Shown: positions 1-8,603, counted from the stretch's first letter. The stretch: 64,000 nt of DNA from Alkalihalobacillus sp. LMS39 (GCF_022812285.1 NZ_CP093300.1:4154001-4218000), one strand, 5' to 3'. The notes: a model not told the origin generated them from the sequence alone. Translations and numbers: made by a program.

Positions 1-685
1 ATGTAAATGTTCGGTTTGCCATTTCCTCGGATAATGTCGCAATCGATGTATGAGTGTGACCAGAGAAAATTAAATCCGCATGTATTTCATCAGCAATAAT
101 AAGCAAATTATACTTGATACATAGCTCAGCAAGCCGAGTCAATTCTTCTTTCGACCACACTCTACCTACTGGATTGTGAGGACTGCATAATATTATCATT
201 TTTGTTTGGTCATCAATGATCGATTCTAAATGGTCCAAGTCCATTTTATAATGCTGTCCATCATATACAAGTGGGTTTTCAACTAATTGTCGATCACCGT
301 TCGTAACGACTTTAAAAAATGGATAGTATACAGGAGGTTGAATAATAACTTTATCCTTTGGCTTTGTAAAAGCTTGGATGATTTGATAAATGGCTGGAAC
401 AACTCCTGAAGTGTATACAATTTCATTTTGGTCAACTGGAAATGAGTAGCGTCTGGACAGCCAATTTATAATCGCGTCATCTAGTGAAGCTGGTTTATGA
501 GGATATCCAAATATGCCATGATCTACTCTTTTTTTGAGCGCCTCAAGAACAGCTTCTGGCGCTTTAAAATCCATATCTGCAACCCAGAATGGCAATAATC
601 CTTCTCCACCATATAATTTATCAACACCGTCCCATTTCATGGATTCGGTTCCCACACGGTTTACTATTTTATCAAAATCACCCAT
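1..685 (-). CDS. patB: PatB/MalY-type cystathionine beta-lyase (C-S lyase), C-terminus outside window
   Basis: This is a fold-type I, PLP-dependent aminotransferase-like enzyme of the PatB/MalY family, which cleaves C-S bonds in substrates such as cystathionine. The first 228 codons are visible and the reading frame runs off the left edge. Seen: an N-terminus MGDFDKIVNRVGTESMKWDG, a WVADMDF motif, the YTSGVVPAI segment, the CSPHNPVGRVW segment and IADEIHADL, all family hallmarks. The PLP lysine lies beyond the edge. The ATG start at 685 follows AAGGATGG. The stop of the upstream 64-residue gene is only 16 bases away, so the two probably share a transcript. The symbol is assigned by family resemblance; the exact substrate is unknown. 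Confidence 0.85.
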   Translation of the reverse strand, partial: MGDFDKIVNRVGTESMKWDGVDKLYGGEGLLPFWVADMDFKAPEAVLEALKKRVDHGIFGYPHKPASLDDAIINWLSRRYSFPVDQNEIVYTSGVVPAIYQIIQAFTKPKDKVIIQPPVYYPFFKVVTNGDRQLVENPLVYDGQHYKMDLDHLESIIDDQTKMIILCSPHNPVGRVWSKEELTRLAELCIKYNLLIIADEIHADLIFSGHTHTSIATLSEEMANRTFT

Positions 686-701
686 TGTTTCACCATCCTT
701 T

Positions 702-896
702 TTATTGTTCCGAAGATTTTATGTAAGAATAACGAACAGACCCACCCTTTTGCGCTTGTCCAACAAATTGTTCTCTATCTTCTTGCTCAACTAACACAGC
801 ACGAAAAGGTAAAAAATGCTCTTTTGTAATATGGACTTCAGGTAATTCACCGTTTCGAAGTTGGTTTAATAGTGCTTGTGCCTCTTGCTCATTCAC
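702..896 (-). CDS. Small conserved-type protein of unknown function, 64 aa
   Basis: A 64-residue soluble, charged protein (MNEQEAQALLNQLRNGELPE at its start). It has no signal peptide, membrane segment or motif that I recognise. The start is GTG at 896, preceded by GGAAGGTGGG at normal spacing. The in-frame coding potential and the tight spacing (16 bases) to the C-S lyase start suggest a real gene translated from the same mRNA. No function is proposed. Confidence 0.6.
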   Translation of the reverse strand: MNEQEAQALLNQLRNGELPEVHITKEHFLPFRAVLVEQEDREQFVGQAQKGGSVRYSYIKSSEQ

Positions 897-958
897 TGTT
901 TTCCCACCTTCCCTTTTTCTTCTACTATACCTTTTTTTTCATAATATGACAGTAATTT

Positions 959-986
959 CGCTCATGAAAATCTATTTTCATGAGCG
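959..986 (-). terminator. Perfect 12-bp hairpin between small genes
   Basis: CGCTCATGAAAA and its exact complement are separated by a 4-base loop. The hairpin lies just after the stop of the 48-residue gene on the minus strand. The T-rich tract is on the plus-strand side (987-1001), so it is a weak candidate for an intrinsic terminator in the minus direction. It may instead be an mRNA-processing or stability hairpin. Confidence 0.5.
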
Positions 987-992
987 AATCTT

Positions 993-1139
993 TTATTTTT
1001 TGTCTAACCGCCGCGCATCGCGGCTAACTTCATCCTGAATTTCAGCTTCTACCATTTTCTTAGCGATATCTTTGTTCGACTCCTGATGTGGTCTTGGTAG
1101 ATTTAAGTTTCTACTTGCTTGCTCATTCCAATCTGCCAT
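993..1139 (-). CDS. Small charged protein, 48 aa
   Basis: The frame reads MADWNEQASRNLNLPRPHQE and continues to a very charged tail ending RRLDKK. The start ATG at 1139 has a strong ribosome binding site (GGGAGGTG) at 6-base spacing, which is why I accept the gene despite its length. It is 12 bases downstream of the 79-residue gene and probably cotranscribed. It looks like one of the small, hydrophilic, possibly intrinsically disordered proteins common in Bacillus. I do not recognise the family. Confidence 0.6.
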   Translation of the reverse strand: MADWNEQASRNLNLPRPHQESNKDIAKKMVEAEIQDEVSRDARRLDKK

Positions 1140-1151
1140 GATTACACCTCC

Positions 1152-1391
1152 CTATTCTTTACAAACATAAATCATAACGTATTGTTCACATTCCACATCA
1201 TCTATATCCACAAAAAAATCACAACCTAAATAACGATAAAAATAAAAATTCGGCTTCACTAACCGATCCGTACAATTCCGATATTGCAAACCACCAGCTT
1301 TGCGTATTAATTCAATAAACGGGCTAGGATCATCAAGCTGATAAGATTTCATAATCTTTCCATTGGAATCATTCATAATCTTCACTTCCAT
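1152..1391 (-). CDS. Hypothetical protein, 79 aa
   Basis: A 79-residue protein with an alternating charged/aromatic composition, including LVKPNFYFYRYLGCDFFVDIDD in its second half. It has two well-spaced cysteines before the C-terminal CKE. No signal peptide or membrane helix is visible. The ATG at 1391 has AGGGGGAAAG upstream. It is followed after 12 bases by the 48-residue gene, so the two form a small operon. Function unknown. Confidence 0.6.
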   Translation of the reverse strand: MEVKIMNDSNGKIMKSYQLDDPSPFIELIRKAGGLQYRNCTDRLVKPNFYFYRYLGCDFFVDIDDVECEQYVMIYVCKE

Positions 1392-1552
1392 TTCACTTTC
1401 CCCCTAATCTACTTATCCTATATCTACTCTATGAAACCAAAAAAAAATCATACCATTTTCAAAAAAATATAGAAAAATAGGTTTAGATTTTCTATGTTTG
1501 ACCATGCTAGTTCTAGATAAGTATTATTCTTGTCTATCCCCCTTTTCTTTTA

Positions 1553-1835
1553 GAGACACAACCAAAAGGTGTAGTTTCCTTTTGGGTGTGTCTCTTCTTT
1601 TTTTATGTGTGGAGGCGGGGCCTTTCTTTTTGCCACAAGTTGTTTTTCTTGTGGCTGGCCTCGCGCGGAACACATTTCCAAAAGGTGTAGTTTCCTTTTG
1701 ATTGTGTCTCTTCTTTTGTGGAGGCGGGGCCTTTCTTTTTGCCACAAGTTGTTTTTCTTGTGGCTGGCCTCGCGCGGAACACATTTCCAAAAGGTGTAGT
1801 TTCCTTTTAGTTGTGTCTCTTCTTTTTTATGTGTG
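1553..1835. repeat. Tandem ~110-bp hairpin repeats, two full units and a partial third
   Basis: Units begin at AAAAGGTGTAG (1564, 1680 and 1789) and are 116 and 109 bp long, with near-identical sequence except for a 7-base indel (ATGTGTG region). Each full unit contains a GCCACAAG/CTTGTGGC stem (1632-1655 in unit 1) and the string GGCCTCGCGCGGAACACA. The junctions form a larger stem, GAGACACAACCAAAAGG with its near-complement (1553-1594), followed by a T-rich run. The third copy stops about 45 bases in. The 1392-1917 gap otherwise holds nothing coding; open frames across it on both strands are by-products of the repetition. Confidence 0.85.
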
Positions 1836-1876
1836 GAGACGAGGTGAACATCTGAACTCCAACTTTACGCTGGCTT

Positions 1877-1894
1877 CGGACATATATTCCGTTA
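1877..1894 (+). repeat. 18-bp CGGACAT-type palindromic motif, copy 1
   Basis: CGGACATATATTCCGTTA. It matches three more copies on the far side of the insertion sequence (3316-3443). The CGGA/TCCG arms can pair. It lies 16 bases outside the target duplication of the IS element. Confidence 0.7.
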
Positions 1895-1909
1895 TTTTCA
1901 CTTTTCCAC

Positions 1910-1917
1910 GATGTTTC
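1910..1917. repeat. Target-site duplication, left copy (GATGTTTC)
   Basis: GATGTTTC is repeated exactly at 3299-3306. The 8-bp length is what IS256-family elements generate. Confidence 0.85.
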
Positions 1918-1974
1918 GGTTATGTCAATAATTTTGTGTAAACCGAAGGTTACTCCGTAGTGAACTATATTTTA

Positions 1975-2014
1975 TTTTTTACTACCCCTCCCCCGGGGGA
2001 GGGGTAGTAAAAAA
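1975..2014. terminator. Perfect 40-bp palindrome, bidirectional terminator inside the IS
   Basis: A run of six T, ACTACCCCTCCCCC, its exact complement, and a run of A. There is no unpaired loop base in the DNA. It lies 14 bases downstream of the transposase stop and offers a U-tract in both directions. It would stop transposase transcripts and also block outside transcripts entering the element. Confidence 0.85.
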
Positions 2015-2027
2015 ATTCCAGTTATTA

Positions 2028-3203
2028 TTAATTTTCAGCTGTACCATATCGTTCTTCGAACATTTTTTGAAGAACTTCTCTTTGTTGCCCAAAACCATGA
2101 GCGACTTTTTGTTTGTTTTCGTTAAAACTGATACATCTTAAGTAGATTACTTTCTCTACTGCACGCTCATTTGGGAACGTTACTATTTTTCTAGTACGGC
2201 GCTTTATTTCTCCCATAAAACGTTCAATCATATTTGTACAGTATATCTTTCGATGGAGGATAGTAGGATATTTATAAAAGGTTAATAGAACAGGGAGATC
2301 TTCCTTCCATGACTTAATCACTTTCGGGTACCGTTTTGACCACTTCGTGCTAAAATTTTTAAACTCCTCATGCGCCATTTCTTTATTTTTAGAGTTGTAA
2401 ATTGCTTTTAAATCTTCGGCAATTTCCTCTCTATCTTTCTTTCGTACTGCTGATAATGAGTTTCTTACTTTATGAACAATACATCGCTGTACATCTGCCT
2501 TAGGAAATACGCGTTTAAATGCTGCTTCAAGTCCACTAAGGCCATCAAACACCCCTAGTAAGACTTCCTCTACGCCACGTTCTCTAAGTTTTTGTAATTG
2601 TTGTTCCCACCCAGTGGAACTTTCTTGCCCACCGACATGAAACCCAAGAATTTCTCTAACTCCATTTTCGTTAATTCCCAAGATAATATAAACTACTTCA
2701 TTTTCGACGTCATCTCTGCGTAAGTTAATATAAGTACCATCTAGAAATAATACAGAGTAACGTTTTTCAAGTTGACGGGATTGCCAAGCTTCTACGTCTT
2801 CAATCAAAACATCAGTGATATTGCTGATTGTTGTTGGAGAATAGGTATCACCAAGAACATTCTCTACAAATTTACCAATCTCTCTTGTACTCATTCCATC
2901 TTGATACATCTGTATAATAGATTCTCCAAGCCATTGTTCATACCGCTGGTATGGCTTAAATACTTTAGTTTGAAAGTGGTTTTCACGGTCTCTTGGAACC
3001 TTAAGGCTGGTAATATGTCCATATTTCGTGTCTAACGATCGCTCGTAATGTCCATTCTTTTGATTTTTAAGTTCTGGATGCTCTACTTCAAAATACTGTT
3101 GCATTTCTTCTTTCATAATTAATTCAAGCTTCTGTTTTACAAATTCACGAACCATGTTATCTAGTTGATCTGCAAATGGGTTTTCATTTATACTTTGTAC
3201 CAT
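2028..3203 (-). CDS. IS256-family transposase
   Basis: A 391-residue mutator-type (PF00872) DDE transposase of full family length. The catalytic triad can be located: D in LFLDGTYINLRR (about residue 154), D in LLGVFDGLSG (about 219) and E in NMIERFMGEIKRR (about 328). The conserved CIVHKVRNSL stretch between the second D and the E is also present. The N-terminal part resembles the DNA-binding region of the family (PFADQLDNMVREFVKQKLE). The ATG at 3203 is preceded by AAAGGAG at a somewhat long spacing. The frame is uninterrupted, so the enzyme is probably active. Confidence 0.95.
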   Translation of the reverse strand: MVQSINENPFADQLDNMVREFVKQKLELIMKEEMQQYFEVEHPELKNQKNGHYERSLDTKYGHITSLKVPRDRENHFQTKVFKPYQRYEQWLGESIIQMYQDGMSTREIGKFVENVLGDTYSPTTISNITDVLIEDVEAWQSRQLEKRYSVLFLDGTYINLRRDDVENEVVYIILGINENGVREILGFHVGGQESSTGWEQQLQKLRERGVEEVLLGVFDGLSGLEAAFKRVFPKADVQRCIVHKVRNSLSAVRKKDREEIAEDLKAIYNSKNKEMAHEEFKNFSTKWSKRYPKVIKSWKEDLPVLLTFYKYPTILHRKIYCTNMIERFMGEIKRRTRKIVTFPNERAVEKVIYLRCISFNENKQKVAHGFGQQREVLQKMFEERYGTAEN

Positions 3204-3298
3204 AGGTAGGTATCTCCTTTCATGTATTTTCGCTCAATACGGAGATTACCCTACCTTTTTTTGTTTTTCAAGTCTTACACAAAATATTGTACAACACC

Positions 3299-3306
3299 GA
3301 TGTTTC
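3299..3306. repeat. Target-site duplication, right copy (GATGTTTC)
   Basis: Exact copy of 1910-1917, directly abutting the right tip of the IS element. Confidence 0.85.
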
Positions 3307-3315
3307 GGACTCGTT

Positions 3316-3443
3316 CGGACATTTGTTCCGCTATTTCACAAAAGAGAGCGTCTTTTCTTCTAAAAGTAAGAACATAACGGAACAGATGTCCGAACAAAGA
3401 TAGAAATCCTCAGTTTTTCATGAAGTAACGGAACACATGTCCG
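3316..3443. repeat. 18-bp CGGACAT-type motif, copies 2-4
   Basis: Copy 2 at 3316-3333 (plus), copies 3 and 4 at 3375-3392 and 3426-3443 (minus). The consensus is CGGACATNTNTTCCGYTA. The orientation reversal between copies 2 and 3/4 means that larger cruciforms can form. The stretch is non-coding and lies between the IS and the terminator of the GH16 gene. Confidence 0.7.
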
Positions 3444-3446
3444 TAA

Positions 3447-3501
3447 CAAAGTGAAAAGGCGACTAATAAGGTTATTCCTTTTTAGTCGCCTTTTCACTTT
3501 G
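3447..3501 (-). terminator. Terminator of the GH16 gene, 20-bp perfect stem
   Basis: CAAAGTGAAAAGGCGACTAA pairs perfectly with 3482-3501 across a 15-base loop. It lies 7 bases beyond the stop codon of the GH16 gene on the minus strand. Confidence 0.75.
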
Positions 3502-3507
3502 AGTTGT

Positions 3508-6500
3508 TTACGCTTTTTTTCTTCGATAGATTAGTATACTAACACCAATGAGTAACATGGAAAGTCCTACAACCATCCAATTCATGACATTTGTTGCGGT
3601 TTTCGGAAGCTTCTTATCCTTATCTTTATCTGACGTTGATTCTTCTCCTGAACCTTCGCCATTGTCGGAGTCATCACCTGCTCCTGGACTTCCTCCATTA
3701 TCCGAGTCATCACCATCTCCTGGACTTCCTCCATTATCCGAGTCATCCCCTGCTCCTGGACTTCCCCCATTATCCGTATCATCACCTGTTCCTGGATTTC
3801 CTCCATTATCCGTATCATCACCTGTTCCTGGATTTCCTCCATTATCTGTGTCATCACCATCTCCTGGGGCTGGTTCATTCGTCACTTCAAAAGCGGCAAA
3901 AATACTAAAATGATTCGTTGCTCCCGAAATGTAGCCTTCATCGTAAGTACCGCTATCAAATATCTCTTCCCACTTTTGTTCATCTTCATTGAAGTATAAG
4001 ATTTGAGCTTCCCCTACATCTTCAGCCACTTTAAAAGAAAGTGTCACTTCATATCCTTCTTCAAACGATGAAATTAGCTCTTCCCCTTGCGTTAATGAAA
4101 ATTTGAAAATATCGCTAACTGCTAATTCTCCTTGGACAATTTGACTTTGGAGCTGTTCCATTGTAAATTCAACTGCTCCTGTCTTTGTAAAGTTACGAGC
4201 TGGTATTGTCACCTCAACAATATTGCTATTATTTTCTTCTTTCATAAAACGGATGTTTGCTTGTTTCTCTAGTAAAGCATCAACAATCTCTTGACTTATG
4301 ATAACTTTATTCACATTTGTCAATAAGATATCAACCGTCTCACCTTGTGCAATGCTTTCTATCGGAATGTCGACAAGTCCATTTTCAGACGGAATAAATG
4401 GGCCCTTTGGCTGTTCTACTGGAGAATCCGTATCCTCTTCCACTCGAACGAGTCTTACATTATCAAGGACCATTGAATATGGAGTTGTTAACTCTCGGTC
4501 TGATGCTTTTCTCCCTAGTCCAAACATAAATTGACGTACACCATCCGTGCCTACTTCTACAATAGATTCAAATGTTTGTATTTCTTCTGTAACTGTAAAT
4601 GTTTGAATCGGTGAACCCGCTAATTCAACATTGATTTCCCTTTCTTTTTCAGAACTCATATCAAATTGAATTTTATACATACCGGCTGTCACATTCGGAT
4701 TTTGCAAAAGTTGAATATGCCACCATTCCCAGCCTGCTTGCTTCACTTCGATGTTTAATTTCCCCTGTTCAACCGAGAAATCTGCAAGGCCAGCCCATTG
4801 CTCATGAATTCCCATATTAAAAATATTCCAGCCTGGAACCATTTGATCCGGTGCTACACCAAAATTCTCCGTCGTATCAAAGCCGCCATCGATAAGTAAG
4901 TTCTCACCAACTTCTTTCCAACGTTTATCATTCGGGTCTTCTGGTTCAGATGGAGTTGAAGGTGATTCATCATCCCCATCTTTCACTCCTGTTAAGGCTT
5001 CTTTAGCTCCCTTTCTTTCAAGGCGAACATTATCAAAGAAGACGTCATGAGCATCTACATTTCCTTGACCTGCCACATTTCCAAGTAAAAATTGCAAGCT
5101 TACTGTATCATCGACTGGCATTTCAAACTCAAAACTATACGTTTGCCATGAAGAAGTAAGTTCCGCAATCGTCTCATAATAACGATGATAAGAAGGAGCC
5201 CCATTATCGATGACAACCTCTACTTTACGACCCACTGATGAAGAAGCATCAAAATGTAAAATATAGTCCATCCCTGCTTGTAAAGATAGTTCTGGTTGAA
5301 ATAATTGAACATCCCATGGATGAACTCCCACATTTACGACACTTACTTTCGCTTGTTCATTAATCACTTCCAATGTTGCTTTTGAGCTGTTACCTTGGTC
5401 ATGTTCGCCTTGTACATGTTTCTTCCATGGCTCAATGCCGTTAGAAAAATTGCCATTTTTCAATGGGAATGCTTTTTCTCTTTCACCTTTCACTTCTAAA
5501 CGAACATTATCAATGATGACACTATGTGCGCTTCCAACCGCTGAACTCCCAGAAATACGGCCAAGTAAAAACTTGAGTCCTGTCGTCTGTTCTTGTGTCA
5601 TTTCAAATTCAAATTGATACGTTTGGACCTCTTTTGTAAGTGATACTTTTTCATTAAAAAATCTTGTATAACTAGCATTCTCAATGACGACCTCCATGTC
5701 ACGATCAACAGAGGCAAAAGCATCAAATTGCACGACATACGTATTTCCTGGCTTTAACTTTACATTTTCTTGCATTAACATAACATGCCACGGTTCATAC
5801 CCTTCGTTTTGAATCGAGGCTTTCGCTGCCTCATCTTCCACAAAAACAGACGCTGTTGAGGTTCCACCTTCATGATCGCCTTGGACATGACTAACCCAAT
5901 CGTTCATTCCGTTTGCAAAATCACCATTTTTCAATGGAAAAATATCGTCTAACGATAGTTTCGCATTGTTGTTCGTTAAGCGTACCATATTAATATTGTC
6001 TAAATACACATCATAATTGTTGCCACCAAGATAAAAAACAAGCTGTCCTTCAATATCTGTTCTTTGAGGCATCGTAAATGTAAAGCTTTTCTCTTCCATT
6101 GCTGTAGTAAGGTTTATCGTTTGCGCACCTGAATAATTTACGTCGCCATCATGACTTAATAACGCTACTTCAATTTGTCTATCACTGCTTGCTCTAGCAT
6201 CAAATGTCACTTTATACTCATCATTTTCAAGTAAGTTCATTCCTTTTTGAACAACTTGAATTGCTGATGGTGACAATTTACCGTCTGTAATGGCAACCTG
6301 TAACTCTCTCATTTCTTCGCTAACCAATGCAGACGCACTCCCATGATTTATAATAAAGTTCCAAAATGTCATTCTATCCATATTCCCTTGATCAAACGTA
6401 CCGTTGTACACGTGATTCCCATTGCTCAAAGGTGATTTTGGACCATTTTCATTATATGGATCAACTGCTTCGACTTCTTCTAATACAACATTTCCAATCC

Positions 6501-8562
6501 ACACTGGATTCGTATTTAACCCAAGATTAAACTCCAATCTCGCTAAAGCATCTGAGTCATGTTGCATTTGAAACACTAAATCATAAGATTGAACTTCATT
6601 TGTTAAAGAAAAGTTTGGACTAGGCGAATATCCGGTATACCCTCTTTCTGGCCCAGCTCCTAATTTAACATTCATCGTTCGGTTTTGATTCGATTTCGCA
6701 TCAAAGCTTAACTTATACCATCTTCCTTTTCCAAGCGTAATATTTTGAATTAATTGCACCGCATATGGTTGACTTCCACCATTTATGACATTAACTTTGG
6801 CAAATTGTGTACCAGAAACATCTTCAACAGACGCTTGAGCACTCCCGTTAAAATCATTCATAAATACTAAATTCCAAAATTCTTTATCCCATTCATTATT
6901 CATTTCCGTGTTGTTACGAATCGTTGTAAACCCATTTTCAAAAGTTGAATCATATACATAATTTCCGTTTTGAGGTTGTTTCGTATCGCTTGGCAACTCT
7001 TCTACCTCAAATGCTGGAGGAACAGGTTCACGATATTCTCTCCCTGTAAGCTCATACGCTCTTACATATTCAACTTCTACTTGGCCAGGAAATGGTGTAG
7101 TTGCGTCTGGATTTCCTCCATACCATCCACCAATGGCTAAATTTAAGATAAGATGAAACTCTTGGTCAAACGGAGCAGGATAGGCAAAAGGTGCAGGATT
7201 TCCGGTACTTGTCGAGCTCCAATTATTTAACGTTTGATATAAATTTCCATTCACATACCAACGGATTTCACCTGGTTCCCATTCTACTGAGTATACGTTA
7301 AAGTCTGTAATATCTTGACCTTCCGGAAAATAATAATCTTTGGCCGTATACGTATTGTTTGGCCATTGACCACCATAATGAATCGCCCCACCAATATGGT
7401 CTACCCTTCCACCTGCAGCTTCCATAATATCGATTTCACCTGATGCTGCCCAACCACCATACACATCATGCTCTGGCATCATCCAAAATGCCGGCCAATA
7501 CCCTTGTCCTGCAGGAAGTTTCATTTTTGCTTCAAACTTTCCGTATTTTTGACTAAATTTCCCTTGAGTATGAACTTTTCCTGATGTGTACTGATATGTC
7601 CCTCTATTGTCAGACACTTGCTCTTTGCGACCTTCTAAAATTAATCTTCCATCTTCTACTTTTACATTGTTCTCATGATAATATTGTAACTCTTCATTTC
7701 CCCATCCTGGTACATACGTTCCATCTGGTTGAACAAAGCCATTCCCTGTGTCAATGGTCCATTTTGATAGGTCTAACTCATCTCCATCAAAATTATCCTC
7801 CCATGTTAAGCTCCAATCCCCATCCACCAAATCTGAATCTTCATTTTGTTCATGTTCTTCGTCTTCTTCTCTTCCACCATTTTCATCTTGCTCATTATCA
7901 CGAGGCTCTTCATTAATGGGCACTTCCATTTCACTACTTTCTTCTTTTGCCTGTTCCTGCTCTTCTGGAGGAGGTGTTGTTGTAATCGTATAAGGTAACA
8001 TCACTTTAGAAGCCTTGTGATTATGACCCGTTTTCAAAAGGGCATCACCATCACCAAATCGAACCCATACATCGACTTGTATTCTTCCATTTTCTAACGG
8101 TGAAAGCGCGTCCCCTTCAACGTCTATGAGGTTTCTAGTAAATTGTTCGTATTCATCATAGACAGCGTTCGTTGCCATTACATCATTTGGTGCTGTTTGC
8201 TCAATGCGATCCCACTGTCCATCCCCATTAAAATCATAGGACACACTGACATCAAGCCCCACTCCCGACGTTAAACCCGTTATATATAGCTCCATAGTGG
8301 AATGTTCTAAGTCATTTTGCACACCATGTATTCCTTCAAGTAAGAAAGAAACTTTTTCTTGTGATTTGGGAATGACCTCTTCTCCATCTTCTGTGCCACC
8401 TTCAGCAGAAAGTAATTTTTTGTCAGCGTGACTCACTAAATAAAATAGATTACTAGAATCACTCTCATCCCTGCTTTGTTCGGCAGCTTTTGTCATGACA
8501 CTACTAAAATTAGAACTGATTAGTAAAAAGATAAGAAATAAACTGAACCATTTTTTAAACAT
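3508..8562 (-). CDS. Wall-anchored multidomain GH16 endo-beta-1,3-glucanase (laminarinase)
   Basis: A 1684-residue secreted enzyme. Seen in order: signal peptide (1-27); an N-terminal beta-rich module (about 35-195) with DFNGDGQWDR; a very acidic linker (about 198-248); a GH16 catalytic domain (about 249-505) with the active-site motif GEIDIMEA (E376, D378, E381). Then come five CBM4/9-like jelly-roll modules (starting near 534, 714, 875, 1031 and 1218), a further beta-domain, six 12-residue GDDTDNGGNPGT-type repeats, an LPKTA sorting motif, a hydrophobic helix and RRKKA. The family hydrolyses beta-1,3-glucans. The start at 8562 is chosen over an upstream in-frame ATG because GGAGGGG precedes it. 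A LacI-type operator overlaps the promoter region. Modules 3 and 4 look like a recent internal duplication. Confidence 0.9.
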   Translation of the reverse strand: MFKKWFSLFLIFLLISSNFSSVMTKAAEQSRDESDSSNLFYLVSHADKKLLSAEGGTEDGEEVIPKSQEKVSFLLEGIHGVQNDLEHSTMELYITGLTSGVGLDVSVSYDFNGDGQWDRIEQTAPNDVMATNAVYDEYEQFTRNLIDVEGDALSPLENGRIQVDVWVRFGDGDALLKTGHNHKASKVMLPYTITTTPPPEEQEQAKEESSEMEVPINEEPRDNEQDENGGREEDEEHEQNEDSDLVDGDWSLTWEDNFDGDELDLSKWTIDTGNGFVQPDGTYVPGWGNEELQYYHENNVKVEDGRLILEGRKEQVSDNRGTYQYTSGKVHTQGKFSQKYGKFEAKMKLPAGQGYWPAFWMMPEHDVYGGWAASGEIDIMEAAGGRVDHIGGAIHYGGQWPNNTYTAKDYYFPEGQDITDFNVYSVEWEPGEIRWYVNGNLYQTLNNWSSTSTGNPAPFAYPAPFDQEFHLILNLAIGGWYGGNPDATTPFPGQVEVEYVRAYELTGREYREPVPPAFEVEELPSDTKQPQNGNYVYDSTFENGFTTIRNNTEMNNEWDKEFWNLVFMNDFNGSAQASVEDVSGTQFAKVNVINGGSQPYAVQLIQNITLGKGRWYKLSFDAKSNQNRTMNVKLGAGPERGYTGYSPSPNFSLTNEVQSYDLVFQMQHDSDALARLEFNLGLNTNPVWIGNVVLEEVEAVDPYNENGPKSPLSNGNHVYNGTFDQGNMDRMTFWNFIINHGSASALVSEEMRELQVAITDGKLSPSAIQVVQKGMNLLENDEYKVTFDARASSDRQIEVALLSHDGDVNYSGAQTINLTTAMEEKSFTFTMPQRTDIEGQLVFYLGGNNYDVYLDNINMVRLTNNNAKLSLDDIFPLKNGDFANGMNDWVSHVQGDHEGGTSTASVFVEDEAAKASIQNEGYEPWHVMLMQENVKLKPGNTYVVQFDAFASVDRDMEVVIENASYTRFFNEKVSLTKEVQTYQFEFEMTQEQTTGLKFLLGRISGSSAVGSAHSVIIDNVRLEVKGEREKAFPLKNGNFSNGIEPWKKHVQGEHDQGNSSKATLEVINEQAKVSVVNVGVHPWDVQLFQPELSLQAGMDYILHFDASSSVGRKVEVVIDNGAPSYHRYYETIAELTSSWQTYSFEFEMPVDDTVSLQFLLGNVAGQGNVDAHDVFFDNVRLERKGAKEALTGVKDGDDESPSTPSEPEDPNDKRWKEVGENLLIDGGFDTTENFGVAPDQMVPGWNIFNMGIHEQWAGLADFSVEQGKLNIEVKQAGWEWWHIQLLQNPNVTAGMYKIQFDMSSEKEREINVELAGSPIQTFTVTEEIQTFESIVEVGTDGVRQFMFGLGRKASDRELTTPYSMVLDNVRLVRVEEDTDSPVEQPKGPFIPSENGLVDIPIESIAQGETVDILLTNVNKVIISQEIVDALLEKQANIRFMKEENNSNIVEVTIPARNFTKTGAVEFTMEQLQSQIVQGELAVSDIFKFSLTQGEELISSFEEGYEVTLSFKVAEDVGEAQILYFNEDEQKWEEIFDSGTYDEGYISGATNHFSIFAAFEVTNEPAPGDGDDTDNGGNPGTGDDTDNGGNPGTGDDTDNGGSPGAGDDSDNGGSPGDGDDSDNGGSPGAGDDSDNGEGSGEESTSDKDKDKKLPKTATNVMNWMVVGLSMLLIGVSILIYRRKKA
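3643..3858 (-). repeat. Six 36-bp tandem repeats encoding an Asp-rich wall-spanning linker
   Basis: Each unit encodes GDD(T/S)DNGG(N/S)PG(T/A/D). The last unit has diverged to end GEGSGE. The units lie just before the sortase motif, where Gram-positive surface proteins normally carry a flexible wall-spanning segment. Unit number is likely to vary between strains. Confidence 0.85.
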
Positions 8563-8603
8563 AATTTCCCCTCCATAAAATAATGGTAGCCTCTTAGATT
8601 TAT

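Larger units (their letters stand above)
1918..3298 (-). mobile_element. Complete IS256-family insertion sequence, 1381 bp
   Basis: The element begins GGTTATGTCA and ends with the complement of GGTGTTGTACA. The imperfect terminal repeats share TTTTGTGTAA at an identical distance from both tips, as in IS256-family ends. It is flanked by exact 8-bp duplications and carries a single uninterrupted transposase gene, so it looks intact and probably inserted fairly recently. Confidence 0.9.

Noticed and set aside
1498-1941. Several overlapping plus- and minus-strand frames of 60-90 codons
   Set aside because: They are read through the tandem repeats, have near-identical internal peptides because of the repeat, and lack ribosome binding sites.
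3643-3858. CRISPR array or minisatellite
   Set aside because: The 36-bp units are contiguous, in frame and encode the wall-spanning linker; there are no spacers.
3548-3913. Pro/Ser-rich and His-rich frames opposite the 3' end of the GH16 gene
   Set aside because: Antisense shadows of the 36-bp coding repeats; the GH16 frame accounts for the sequence.
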